A DNA stretch of 64,000 bases, taken from contig JAIRXU010000017.1 in assembly GCA_031268095.1 (NCBI GenBank), positions 1 to 64,000 on the forward strand, given 5' to 3'. The notes under the pieces are model-generated. The model did not search any database, had not been told where the DNA came from, and saw only the letters and a program-made list of their open reading frames with translations. The stretch comes from Oscillospiraceae bacterium (GTDB lineage: Bacteria; Bacillota; Clostridia; Oscillospirales; Acutalibacteraceae). Positions 50,338-58,730 of this stretch are shown piece after piece (position 1 is the first letter of the stretch; each line of letters starts with the position of its first letter). Both the position numbers and the translations under genes were made by a program.

Positions 50338-51092
50338 TACGCCTTCTGGAAGAACTGACCCCGGCTTTCGTGCGCTTGTGCGGGGAAGATATTTTCGGTT
50401 CGCGGATCCTCGCCGCAGCGCGGAGTTACGGATTTCAACTGGCCGGATCCCAATTTTGGATACAGTCGGACGGCACGGAAAAACTGACCGCCGCGCTGGC
50501 GCTGGTCGATGGCTTCGCCCTGCTCCGGACTGACGGGGCAGACTGGGAGGAACTGGCTGTCTTCCTGAAAATGCTGTCCTGGGACCAGCTGCAATGCGCC
50601 GCCGAAGACGCTGCCCATCTGCCATACCCGACAGACTGGATCAGCTGTTTGATGTCCTTTTCCGCAGCGAAGCGTACCAGCATCTCCGCCCAAATTTCTC
50701 CTGCCAAGGACGTCGGTGACGTCTACGACCTGCTGGCCCAATGCTTTTCAGATATGAAGGACCGGGCCTTATGGATGGCGGATCTGGCCCTGCGCTGGCG
50801 GCGGGGCACAGCGGAAAGCTGGTTCATCGGCGCGGTGGACGGTTCGCCGCTCGGAACAGCCAGTGCCTTCGCCGTCACGGAGCGGCATGCATTTCTGGGC
50901 GCCGTCGGCACCTTGCCGGAAGCCCGGGGACAGGGCTTCGCCGGGGAGCTTGCGGCGCGGCTGGCGGAAATCCAGCAGGCCCGGGGCCGAGCCGTCTGGC
51001 TCTCCTGCCGGGCGGAGCTGGCGGAATTTTATCAATCCGTCGGCTTCGAACCGGCGGGAAATATGATCACAATGCGGAAAGGGGACTGCTGA
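50334..51092 (+). CDS. GNAT family N-acetyltransferase
   Basis: 252 residues. The acetyl-CoA fold is in the C-terminal half: WFIGAVDGSPLGTASAFAVT, then GAVGTLPEARGQGFAGELAA, which contains the acetyl-CoA loop RGQGFAG, and LAEFYQSVGFEPAGNMITM at the end. The first 125 residues (IRLLEELTPAFVRLCGEDIF onward) match no family I know and may bind the substrate. The ATG overlaps the stop of the upstream M42 gene and the stop abuts the next ATG, so expression is coupled on both sides. Substrate unknown. Confidence 0.85.
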   Translation: MIRLLEELTPAFVRLCGEDIFGSRILAAARSYGFQLAGSQFWIQSDGTEKLTAALALVDGFALLRTDGADWEELAVFLKMLSWDQLQCAAEDAAHLPYPTDWISCLMSFSAAKRTSISAQISPAKDVGDVYDLLAQCFSDMKDRALWMADLALRWRRGTAESWFIGAVDGSPLGTASAFAVTERHAFLGAVGTLPEARGQGFAGELAARLAEIQQARGRAVWLSCRAELAEFYQSVGFEPAGNMITMRKGDC

Positions 51093-52436
51093 ATGAAGAA
51101 AGAACCGGTCCTCGACCAATGTTGCGGGGGGGGATCCATTCCCACGGCTTCCAGCCCGCCTTCCCCGTTCTCCTTCCCGCCTACCCTTCTTGCCGCTTCC
51201 GGCCGCGCCCTCGCCCGCGCCCTCGCCCGCTTCTCCGAAATCGATGCCGTGACGGAATATAATCAGCAAAAGGTTTTGGCGGCCTTCATTACGCACAACG
51301 TCAGCGAAACCCATTTTGCCGCCAGCACTGGCTACGGCTACGGCGACCGGGGACGGGAAACGCTGGAATCCGTCTTTGCGCAGTGCGTCGGGGCGCAGGC
51401 TGCCTTGGTGCGGCATACCTTCACCTGCGGGACGCACACCCTGGCTGTAGCCCTCTTCGGAATCCTCCGGCCCGGGGACACGATGCTTTGCGTCACGGGT
51501 ACGCCTTATGACACCATCCATTCCGTCATTGGGCTGCGGGGCGAGGGGAAGGGCTCCCTGCGGGATTTCGGCGTGACGTACCACCAAACGGAACTGACGC
51601 CCGAGGGGCGGCTGGACCTCCCGGCCATCCGGCAGGCAGTGCGGGAGCTTCGCCCCCGGGTGGTCTACCTTCAGCGTTCCCGGGGCTATACCCTGCGGCC
51701 CAGCCTTTCTGTCGAAGCGATCGGCGAATTGGCGGCGCTGGTCCGGGAAGCGCGGAAAACGCAGGATATTGTGCTGCTGGTGGACAACTGTTACGGAGAA
51801 TTCGTCCAGACGGCAGAACCATGCCAGTGCGGCGCGGATCTGATCGCCGGGTCGCTGATCAAAAATCCCGGCGGCGGACTGGCTCAAAACGGCGGTTACA
51901 TCGCCGGCCGGAAAGACCTGGTGGAACTGTGCGCGTACCGTCTCACCGCGCCGGGCATCGGCGGGGAAGTCGGCGCAACGCTGGGGCTGAACCGCAGCCT
52001 GTTCCTGGGCCTCTTCCAGGCGCCGCACATCGTCGGGGAAGCCCTCAAGACGGCAGTATTTACTGCGGCACTCTGCGAAGAATTGGGCTTCGAGGTTGCG
52101 CCCGGTTCATTGGATCCCCGGTATGATATTATTCAGGCGGTGCGGCTGGGCAGCCCGGAGGCGCTGACCGCTTTCTGCCAGGGATTGCAAAGCGGCGCAC
52201 CGGTAGACGCTTTCCTTACACCTGAACCTTGGGACATGCCGGGATACGACAGCCAGGTCATCATGGCGGCCGGAACCTTCACGATGGGAGCTTCGATCGA
52301 GCTTTCTGCTGACGCGCCGCTGCGGGAGCCCTACGCTGTCTGGCTGCAGGGAGGACTCAATTTCCACAGCGCCAAAGCGGCGGTGCTGCTGGCGGCAAAA
52401 CAGCTGATGGACCGGGGTCTCCTGAACAATCTCTAA
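51093..52436 (+). CDS. Methionine-gamma-lyase-like PLP protein (YnbB/aluminium-resistance family)
   Basis: 447 residues, fold type I PLP enzyme of the cystathionine-metabolism superfamily. Blocks are EYNQQKVLAAFITHNVSE, GYGYGDRGRETLESVFAQ, FTCGTHTLAVALFGILRPGD, VDNCYGEFVQTAEPCQCGAD, IAGSLIKNPGGGLAQNGGYI with the PLP lysine in SLIKNPGGG, and DMPGYDSQVIMAAGTFTMGA. Family members have historically been labelled aluminium resistance proteins; the true activity is unsettled. The N-terminal 27 residues are Cys/Gly/Pro/Ser-rich and do not resemble the family start. They are encoded around a run of eight G (51126-51133), so a slippage or sequencing error at the start is possible. Confidence 0.88.
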   Translation: MKKEPVLDQCCGGGSIPTASSPPSPFSFPPTLLAASGRALARALARFSEIDAVTEYNQQKVLAAFITHNVSETHFAASTGYGYGDRGRETLESVFAQCVGAQAALVRHTFTCGTHTLAVALFGILRPGDTMLCVTGTPYDTIHSVIGLRGEGKGSLRDFGVTYHQTELTPEGRLDLPAIRQAVRELRPRVVYLQRSRGYTLRPSLSVEAIGELAALVREARKTQDIVLLVDNCYGEFVQTAEPCQCGADLIAGSLIKNPGGGLAQNGGYIAGRKDLVELCAYRLTAPGIGGEVGATLGLNRSLFLGLFQAPHIVGEALKTAVFTAALCEELGFEVAPGSLDPRYDIIQAVRLGSPEALTAFCQGLQSGAPVDAFLTPEPWDMPGYDSQVIMAAGTFTMGASIELSADAPLREPYAVWLQGGLNFHSAKAAVLLAAKQLMDRGLLNNL

Positions 52437-52477
52437 CAAAAATATTTTTGAGCACGGGAAAGGAGAGGCGCATTCCA

Positions 52478-53179
52478 TTGAGCAAGTACGACGGCATTCA
52501 TCCGGAAGGCCTGCTGCTCCTGGCAGAAACCCAGTTCCGGGATTCCAAAGAATTTTATGACCAACACAAGCCGGAGCTCCACCGCCTGGCGATTACGCCT
52601 TTGCGACAAATCGTTGAAGGGCTGACGGAAGACCTGACCGCGCTGGACCCACAGATGAATCTGGTTCCTTCGCGGATCGTCTCCCGCATCCGGCGGGACA
52701 CCCGCTTCTCCAATAACAAGCGGCTGTACCGCGCGAATCTCTGGATCACGCTGATGCGCCCCAAATCGCCGGAAACGCTGGTTTATCCCTGCCTGTGGTT
52801 TGAGATGTACGCAGTGGACGCACACTGGAACTGCGGTATCTGCATCTATGAGACTCCGCCGGCCTATATGGCGTTTGTGCGGCAGAAACTTGGCGACGCG
52901 GCGGAAGCGCAGGAATTCCTTGCGGCGGAAGCGCAGGTGCGGGCCGCAGGCGCGCTCCCGGAGTTCGCCCGCTATAAAAAGGACCGGGTGACAAATGTCT
53001 CCCCGGAACTGTTGCCCTACTGCAACACCAAGCAAATCGTATTCACCTTTTCTTCGCCGAACATGGCGCTGCTGACGGACGGGCGGATCCTCGATGAACT
53101 GCGGCGGCTGTACCGTGCGTATGGGCCCATGTATCGGATTTTGCTGCGCTGGGCGGAAGAATATCAAACCATATCATAA
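52478..53179 (+). CDS. DUF2461 family protein
   Basis: 233 residues with no signal peptide or membrane segment. FRDSKEFYDQHKPELHRLAI, SRIRRDTRFSNNKRLYRANL, the Trp/Glu segment LWFEMYAVDAHWNCGICIYE and YKKDRVTNVSPELLPYC fit DUF2461, a family of unknown biochemical function. TTG at 52478 is chosen because AAAGGAGAGG lies 9 bases upstream; an in-frame TTG 30 bases earlier lacks such a site. It probably shares an operon with the preceding M42, GNAT and PLP genes. Confidence 0.85.
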   Translation: MSKYDGIHPEGLLLLAETQFRDSKEFYDQHKPELHRLAITPLRQIVEGLTEDLTALDPQMNLVPSRIVSRIRRDTRFSNNKRLYRANLWITLMRPKSPETLVYPCLWFEMYAVDAHWNCGICIYETPPAYMAFVRQKLGDAAEAQEFLAAEAQVRAAGALPEFARYKKDRVTNVSPELLPYCNTKQIVFTFSSPNMALLTDGRILDELRRLYRAYGPMYRILLRWAEEYQTIS

Positions 53180-53252
53180 CTTTGTATTTTTGTTTTATAT
53201 TTTATGGAACCGCTATCATTTTGCTATTTTGAAAAAAACGGAGGATCATCCT

Positions 53253-54725
53253 ATGGATTGGGCGGCGTTTCGCAGCGGAAGCGACATCCGAGGCTGCGGC
53301 CTGGGGGATACGGAACCCCCCCTCTATCTCAGCGACAGCGCAGTGGAGGCCATGGCAGGGGCGTTCGCGCTCTGGCTGACTGAACAAACGGCGCAGCGCC
53401 CGCTGCGGGTAGCGGTGGGGCACGACTGCCGCCTATCGTCTGAGCGGATCAAACTGGCGTGCTTGCGTGGACTGACCGCCCGGGGCGTACAGGCAGTTGA
53501 CTGCGGCCTTTCGTCTACCCCGGCGATGTTTTTCGCCGCGCTGGACCTGCCCTGCGACGGGGCCATCCAGATCACGGCCAGCCATCATCCCATGGACCGC
53601 AACGGGCTGAAATTCTTCACTCCCAAAGGCGGTCTGGAAGGGACGGACATTGCCCGGCTGCTGGAGGCGGCCGCATCCTTGCCGCCGGGCGAGGGCGGCG
53701 GGACGGTTACGCAAGCCCATTATATGGCGCGGTACGCTGCACGGCTGCGGGACGTGATCCGGGCACGGGCCGGCGGAGGCGAGCGCCCGCTGGAAGGCTG
53801 TCTGATTGCCGTAGACGCGGGCAATGGTGTCGGCGGATTCTTCGCGTCGGAGGTCCTGGCTCCCCTGGGCGCGGACATCTCCGCTGGTCAATTCCTGGAA
53901 CCCGACGGCCGTTTTCCGAACCATGCCCCCAACCCGGAAAATACCGCGGCCATGGAGAGCATCAGCCGCCGGGTGCGGGAAACAGGCGCGGACTTCGGCG
54001 TGATTTTCGATACTGATGTGGACCGGGCCGGGTGCGTGGAGCAAAGCGGGATGGAGATCAACCGCAATCGTCTGGTGGCCTTAGCGGCGGCGCTGGCGCT
54101 GGAATCCTGTCCCGGCGGAACCATCGTGACAGATTCCGTCACCTCCGACGGACTGACAACATACATCGAGTCCTTGGGCGGGCGGCATCTGCGCTACCGC
54201 CGGGGCTACCGCAACGTTATTGACAAGCAACTGGAACTGACGGCCCAAGGCGTCGCCTGTCCGCTGGCAATAGAAACGTCCGGTCACGCGGCTTTTGCGG
54301 AGAATCATTTCCTCGACGACGGCGCGTACCTCATCGCACTGCTTGTTGCGGCTCTGGTGCGGATGCGTCGAGAGGGAAAACGGCTGGAAGACAAGATCGC
54401 CTCGCTGGAGGAACCGGCCGAGGAGCGGGAATTGCGGTTTACGATCCATGCAGAGGATTTTCGCTCCTGCGGGGAACAGGTGATCGCGGACCTGCGGGCC
54501 TTTGCGGCCGGTCAGCCTGGCTGGCGACTGGCGGCGCGGGACTATGAAGGCGTACGGGTCTCCGCCGGGGAGGGATATGGGAACGGCTGGTTTTTGCTGC
54601 GGCTGAGCGTCCATGACCCGGTCATGCCGCTGAACCTCGAGAGCAGCCGTCCGGGCGGAATCGACCGAATGCTGGAGACTCTGCGGCCGTTCCTGGCAAT
54701 GTACCCTGTCTTGGCGGAAAAATAA
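53253..54725 (+). CDS. Phosphomannomutase/phosphoglucomutase (alpha-D-phosphohexomutase)
   Basis: 490 residues with the four-domain layout of the superfamily. The N-terminal FRSGSDIRGCGLGD is followed by the phosphoserine loop ITASHHPMDRNGLKFF. The metal loop DTDVDRAGCV is preceded by GADFGVIF. The sugar-binding loop is AIETSGHAAFAENHFLDDGA, and a C-terminal phosphate-binding domain carries ESSRPGGIDRML. Interconverts hexose 1- and 6-phosphates; mannose or glucose preference is not readable. GGAGGAT precedes the ATG. The extension upstream of this ATG is A/T-rich and non-coding. A strong terminator follows about 50 bases after the stop. Confidence 0.92.
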   Translation: MDWAAFRSGSDIRGCGLGDTEPPLYLSDSAVEAMAGAFALWLTEQTAQRPLRVAVGHDCRLSSERIKLACLRGLTARGVQAVDCGLSSTPAMFFAALDLPCDGAIQITASHHPMDRNGLKFFTPKGGLEGTDIARLLEAAASLPPGEGGGTVTQAHYMARYAARLRDVIRARAGGGERPLEGCLIAVDAGNGVGGFFASEVLAPLGADISAGQFLEPDGRFPNHAPNPENTAAMESISRRVRETGADFGVIFDTDVDRAGCVEQSGMEINRNRLVALAAALALESCPGGTIVTDSVTSDGLTTYIESLGGRHLRYRRGYRNVIDKQLELTAQGVACPLAIETSGHAAFAENHFLDDGAYLIALLVAALVRMRREGKRLEDKIASLEEPAEERELRFTIHAEDFRSCGEQVIADLRAFAAGQPGWRLAARDYEGVRVSAGEGYGNGWFLLRLSVHDPVMPLNLESSRPGGIDRMLETLRPFLAMYPVLAEK

Positions 54726-54777
54726 GATTCTTGCGCCAATTTCCGTTTTGCGGGAAATTCAAAGAGAAAAACCAAAG

Positions 54778-54812
54778 ATCGGCGGCAGGATTGTCCGCCG
54801 ATTTATTTTTTT
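54778..54812 (+). terminator. Intrinsic terminator after the phosphohexomutase gene
   Basis: ATCGGCGG (54778-54785) pairs with CCGCCGAT (54795-54802), followed by TTATTTTTTT. It separates the metabolic operon from spoIIGA-sigE. Confidence 0.85.
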
Positions 54813-54822
54813 CTTCTTCCTG

Positions 54823-54857
54823 TTGCGACAGAATCCGCAACGGTTTTTCCGTATAAT
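54823..54857 (+). promoter_or_regulatory. Candidate spoIIG promoter with long spacer
   Basis: TTGCGA (54823-54828) and TATAAT (54852-54857) are 23 bases apart instead of 17. The B. subtilis spoIIG promoter, which SigA reads only with phosphorylated Spo0A, is known for a 22-base spacer. The minus strand at 54824-54830 reads TGTCGCA, one mismatch from the Spo0A box TGTCGAA, overlapping the -35. The leader to the spoIIGA start is about 50 bases. Confidence 0.5.
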
Positions 54858-54912
54858 AAGTGCATCGCATCGCTGGCGCGCCAAAGCGATAAAACAGGAT
54901 GGGGGTGGGCGG

Positions 54913-55809
54913 TTGTCTGAAGTCATTTACGCCGACGTCCTGATCGCCATCAACATCTTTGTCACCTATCTGCTTCTGGCGGCGAGTTCGCTACTTTCCG
55001 CCGTCCCGGCCAAACGCTGGCGGATGTTGCTGGCGGCGCTGCTGGGCGGGGTAAGCGCGCTGCTGATTTTCCTGCCGCCCTCGCCCTGGTGGCTCTGGCT
55101 GCTGGTGAAGACCGCATGCAGCGCGGCATTGGTTTGGACGGCATTCGGTTTCCAGAAGTGGCGGCGATATCTGCGCTGCTTCGGCGCATTTTTCGGCGTG
55201 AATTTCGGCTTTGCCGGAGTCATGCTGGCGCTCTGGTTCACGGTCAAACCAAATGGGATGTTCTACCAGAACGGCGCCGTTTATTTCGACATTGGCCTGG
55301 TAACGTTCATCCTCCTCGCCAGTTTTTGCTACGCTCTGATCCGCGGGCTGGTCTTTCTCCTGCGGCGGCGGCATCCCCAGGGCAACGATTACCGCGCCAC
55401 CATACATATGACCGGGCGGAGTATTACCCTCCCGGCGCTCCACGACAGCGGCAACACCCTGACTGACGGGTTCACCGGCGCGCCGGTGATGGTGGCGGAG
55501 TTCGACGCGCTGCGCACCTTCCTGCCCGCGCCGCTGCTGGGCTTCTTCCGCGGCGAAACCGGCACGGAACCCGCAGAACATCTGACTGCACGGGAGGATT
55601 TGGCTTGGCGGAGCCGGCTGCGGGAAATCCCCTTCCATTCTTTGGGGCAGAAGGGGCTACTGCCCGCTTTTCGGACAGACCGCGTCGTTGTGCGGAGCAG
55701 GACAGGCGAAACCGTCACCCCCGGCGCGATTGTGGCAGTCACACGAGACTCTCTGTCCGACGGGAGCTGCCCCGTCATTTTACACGCCAACATGCTGGAG
55801 GAGAAATAA
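54913..55809 (+). CDS. spoIIGA: Sigma-E processing peptidase SpoIIGA
   Basis: The membrane aspartic protease that activates pro-sigma-E in the mother cell after engulfment signalling. About 298 residues. Five hydrophobic helices make the N-terminal half, beginning SEVIYADVLIAINIFVTYLL. The C-terminal retroviral-type protease domain contains LPALHDSGNTLTDGFTGAPV, with the catalytic Asp in HDSGN. TTG after a GGGGGTGGG stretch is chosen as start because it places the conserved YADVLIAINI near the N-terminus. It is directly upstream of sigE, as in other spore formers. Confidence 0.93.
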   Translation: MSEVIYADVLIAINIFVTYLLLAASSLLSAVPAKRWRMLLAALLGGVSALLIFLPPSPWWLWLLVKTACSAALVWTAFGFQKWRRYLRCFGAFFGVNFGFAGVMLALWFTVKPNGMFYQNGAVYFDIGLVTFILLASFCYALIRGLVFLLRRRHPQGNDYRATIHMTGRSITLPALHDSGNTLTDGFTGAPVMVAEFDALRTFLPAPLLGFFRGETGTEPAEHLTAREDLAWRSRLREIPFHSLGQKGLLPAFRTDRVVVRSRTGETVTPGAIVAVTRDSLSDGSCPVILHANMLEEK

Positions 55810-55855
55810 TTTTCAAATTTTATTCTAGTTTAATTCGAATCGGGGGACATGCGGT

Positions 55856-56563
55856 GTGAGAAGACTAAGAGGCTGGCTACGGCGCATTTGGTGCAAACTG
55901 AGCGGAAAGCCCTGGGATATTTTCTATATCAACGGACCGCAGACGCTGCCGCTGCCGCTGACAAAAGAAGAAGAAGCGGACGCCATCGTCCGCCTTAGCC
56001 TCGGAGAATCAGCCGCGCGGGAGGAACTGATCACGCACAACCTGCGGCTGGTGGTCTATATTGCGCGGAAATTCGAGAGCAGCGGCGTCGGGATTGAGGA
56101 CCTGATTTCCATCGGGACCATCGGTTTGATTAAAGCAGTCAACACCTTTTGCCCCGACAAGAATATTAAATTGGCAACGTATGCGTCCCGCTGCATCGAA
56201 AATGAAATTTTGATGCACTTGCGGAAAATCTCCGCGAGCCGGGGAGATGTTTCCATTGACGAGCCGCTGAATATCGACTGGGACGGAAACGAACTGCTGC
56301 TATCGGATATCCTGGGCAGCGAAGCGGACGCAGTCAACATCGGGATTGAACAGGAAGACGAGCGCAACTACCTGCTGCACTTAATCCATAGTCTGGAAGA
56401 ACGGGAACGTGTGATCATGTGTCTTCGCTTCGGCATCGGCGGCCAGCGGGAACATACACAGAAGGAAGTCGCGGATTTATTGGGAATTTCTCAGAGCTAC
56501 ATTTCCAGATTGGAAAAAAAGATCATTGAACGTCTAAAATTCAATATGGAAAGCGCGTCATAA
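55856..56563 (+). CDS. sigE: Sporulation sigma factor SigE (pro-form)
   Basis: The first mother-cell-specific sigma factor. 235 residues starting on GTG after GGGGGA. The N-terminal pro-sequence ([16 protein letters not shown]) is amphipathic and basic, as expected for membrane association before cleavage by SpoIIGA. Region 2 includes [40 protein letters not shown] and [20 protein letters not shown]. Region 4 includes [15 protein letters not shown] and [20 protein letters not shown]. Its last codons overlap the end of a convergent minus-strand gene by 6 bases, and no terminator is visible. Confidence 0.97.
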   Translation: MRRLRGWLRRIWCKLSGKPWDIFYINGPQTLPLPLTKEEEADAIVRLSLGESAAREELITHNLRLVVYIARKFESSGVGIEDLISIGTIGLIKAVNTFCPDKNIKLATYASRCIENEILMHLRKISASRGDVSIDEPLNIDWDGNELLLSDILGSEADAVNIGIEQEDERNYLLHLIHSLEERERVIMCLRFGIGGQREHTQKEVADLLGISQSYISRLEKKIIERLKFNMESAS

Positions 56564-56866
56564 CTCTTCCTCTGCGGTGAAATCTACCGCCGCGCGGTCC
56601 AGCCGCACTTGCGTGACCAGCGCGCGAACCTGCTGGTGCGCCGGATGGGTTTCGTAAGCATGTAAGGCCGCTGCCGAGTCGAAAACCGCGGCCAGTGCCA
56701 AATCGTACGGCCCGCCGTTTTCATTCCGGCCTACGTGCGCCTGCCGCAGTCCCGGCACCACGCCAACCAGCCCTTCCAGCCCGTCTTTGATGAGGCGGGC
56801 GTTTTCGTCTTTGTCCCGACCCAAGGCCTCGTCCTTGAGCTGCCAGAAAACGAGGTGCATCACCAT
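56558..56866 (-). CDS. Dabb (stress-responsive alpha/beta-barrel) domain protein
   Basis: 102 residues, a small ferredoxin-like dimeric alpha/beta barrel. [58 protein letters not shown] and [11 protein letters not shown] follow the Dabb pattern in order. GAAGGGAAG precedes the chosen ATG; another ATG six bases downstream is also possible. Family members have varied or unknown roles. It is the last gene of a minus-strand group with pyrophosphatase and ends inside sigE. Confidence 0.85.
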   Translation of the reverse strand: MVMHLVFWQLKDEALGRDKDENARLIKDGLEGLVGVVPGLRQAHVGRNENGGPYDLALAAVFDSAAALHAYETHPAHQQVRALVTQVRLDRAAVDFTAEEEL

Positions 56867-56880
56867 AAGATATCTTCCCT

Positions 56881-57435
56881 TCAAGAAGTTCGAGGATAAA
56901 AGTCTCCATTGAGCAGCATTTTTTGGTAAGCCTCAATGTCGTGTTCAATGATTTTGACCGCTTCTTCGACGTCGCTGACCGACTCAATCTCCGTTTCCTT
57001 GTCCTCCAGCGTTTTATACACCGAGAAAAAATGCAGCATCTCATCGAAGATGTGCTTCGGCAGTTCCCGGACCGACTGATAGCCGCGGTACACCGGATCG
57101 TTGCGCGGCACCGCAATGATTTTGTGGTCCAGCAACCCGCCGTCCAGCATCGAGAGCACCCCGATCGGGGCGCAGCGCACCAGCGACAGCGGAACGATGG
57201 GTTCGGAACAGAGCACCAGCACATCCAACGGGTCGCCGTCCTCTGAATACGTGCGGGGAATGAAGCCATAGTTGGCGGGATAATGCGTCGAAGTAAAAAG
57301 GATCCGGTCCAGCATCAGCATGCCGGTTTCTTTGTCCAGCTCGTACTTGTTCTTGCTGCCCTTCGTGATTTCAATCACGGCGCAGAAATCTCGGGGTTTG
57401 ATCCGGTGCGGGCTAATGTCATGCCAAATGTTCAT
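56881..57435 (-). CDS. ppa: Inorganic pyrophosphatase, family I
   Basis: Hydrolyses pyrophosphate in the cytoplasm, pulling biosynthetic reactions forward. 184 residues, soluble family I. Substrate and metal motifs are AVIEITKGSKNKYELDKETG, TSTHYPANYGFIPRTYSEDG and DPLDVLVLCSEPIVPLSLVR with the Asp cluster, and further acidic residues around HKIIAVPRNDPVYRG. It overlaps the upstream GNAT gene by 4 bases. Confidence 0.95.
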   Translation of the reverse strand: MNIWHDISPHRIKPRDFCAVIEITKGSKNKYELDKETGMLMLDRILFTSTHYPANYGFIPRTYSEDGDPLDVLVLCSEPIVPLSLVRCAPIGVLSMLDGGLLDHKIIAVPRNDPVYRGYQSVRELPKHIFDEMLHFFSVYKTLEDKETEIESVSDVEEAVKIIEHDIEAYQKMLLNGDFYPRTS

Positions 57436-58037
57436 TCGCTGATTCTCCTTTGGCTATCGTATAGGCTTTCCTGTCCCATCGGTTTCCATTCTTCCCGCAG
57501 CAGCCCGGTGACGACCTCGTCCTTGTATTGCCCGTCTGCCGCGCAGCGGAACCCCTGCCGCCGCGTCCCCTCGATCCGGTACCCCAGGCTTTCCTGCATC
57601 CGGCGCGAGGCTTCATTCCCTGCCAGAAAACCGTTTTCCAGCCGCCGCAAACCCAGTGTCTCGAAAGCGAAGCGGATCCGCGCGTCGAAGGCCTCCCGGC
57701 CGTATCCATATCCATGATAGGCGGCGTTGATCCAGATCCCGCCTCCAGCGGTGCCGTTGAAGCGATCAATGCCGCTCAGTCCGACGCATCCGATCACGTT
57801 CCCTCCGGCTTTCCGCTCGATGGCAAATTCGTAATCGCAGCGGGGATTCTCCCGCGCCGCCGCCCGGCAGCGGGCGATAAAGCGCCGGCCGGCCTCTTCG
57901 GTCAGGGGGTAAGGGATCCGCGCAAGCCAGCGGGAAATTTCCAGGTTATTCAGCCCTTCCAGCAGATCCGGCAGGTCTTCGTCCTGCCACTCCCGCAGGA
58001 GCAGACGGGGCGAATCCAAGACAATGCGGTTTGACAT
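57432..58037 (-). CDS. RimJ/RimL-type GNAT N-acetyltransferase
   Basis: 201 residues. DSPRLLLREWQDEDLPDLLE is the family start. The acetyl-CoA and substrate core is NVIGCVGLSGIDRFN, AAYHGYGYGREAFDARIRFA, LGLRRLENGFLAGNEASRRM and MQESLGYRIEGTRRQGF. In the loop the usual Gx-G/A pattern reads HGYGYG. Such enzymes acetylate protein N-termini, antibiotics or small amines; no target can be assigned. Coupled to the pyrophosphatase gene. Confidence 0.88.
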   Translation of the reverse strand: MSNRIVLDSPRLLLREWQDEDLPDLLEGLNNLEISRWLARIPYPLTEEAGRRFIARCRAAARENPRCDYEFAIERKAGGNVIGCVGLSGIDRFNGTAGGGIWINAAYHGYGYGREAFDARIRFAFETLGLRRLENGFLAGNEASRRMQESLGYRIEGTRRQGFRCAADGQYKDEVVTGLLREEWKPMGQESLYDSQRRISE

Positions 58038-58077
58038 CGTGCGCCCCTCGCTTCCAAATGACCTCCGTTACTGTCAG

Positions 58078-58611
58078 TTACTGTTCGTATGGCTCTTCCA
58101 GTAGCCAGGGTAACCGGAAGTCAATTTCCATCTGTACTATTTCGTCCTCCGGCCATCCTGCGGCTGGCTGCATGCTGATCCCGCGCGTGAAGCCGACGGA
58201 AAAATGCTCTGCCAGCGACGGTAGCGCTTCTTGGTGCAGGTGCTCCAAGTCTTCCATGCGCCGCCGCAGTTTCCGCTGCCGGAAAAACAATCCCCGGCGG
58301 CGCAAAGGATTCGGCGCCGGCTGCCAGCAATCTTCACCGGAGAGATAGCACCCCGCCAGATGATAGAACCCGCCGTACCGCACGAGGCCGTCCTCCATGC
58401 ATAAATCATAGATTTCCGTCGGGCGGCACGGATCGACGCCCAAACTCTCGAAAAAGAGCCGCACCGCCTCCGGGAACACCTTCGTCTGCAAATCGTAATT
58501 CCGGCAGCCGGAACAGTTGCAGCGTTCCTGTGCAGCGATCGCCGCGTAGGCCGCCCGGGTGCCTTCGGGATTGATTTCCAGCGCCCATGATCCGAATTGG
58601 AACAGCGGCAC
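58078..58611 (-). CDS. Conserved-looking hypothetical protein with CxCxxC motif
   Basis: 177 residues, soluble. GTG is chosen because GAAAGGAGAG lies just upstream; an in-frame ATG 51 bases earlier lacks one. The start PLFQFGSWALEINPEGTRAA is followed by ERCNCSGCRNYDLQ, three Cys in CxCxxC spacing that may bind metal. FFESLGVDPCRPTEIYDLCM and YGGFYHLAGCYLSGEDCW follow, and an acidic C-terminus ends PWLLEEPYEQ. I do not recognise a named family. First gene of the minus-strand group with GNAT, pyrophosphatase and Dabb. Confidence 0.75.
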   Translation of the reverse strand: MPLFQFGSWALEINPEGTRAAYAAIAAQERCNCSGCRNYDLQTKVFPEAVRLFFESLGVDPCRPTEIYDLCMEDGLVRYGGFYHLAGCYLSGEDCWQPAPNPLRRRGLFFRQRKLRRRMEDLEHLHQEALPSLAEHFSVGFTRGISMQPAAGWPEDEIVQMEIDFRLPWLLEEPYEQ

Positions 58612-58730
58612 AGTAATCTCTCCTTTCAAAAAATGCCTGACCTTGCTTCGCCGACAAAACAAACGCCATGCTTCCGGAAGCCAGCCGTCGTTTCAGCTGT
58701 GGCTGACGCCTCCGCTTCTGCCATCGAAGG

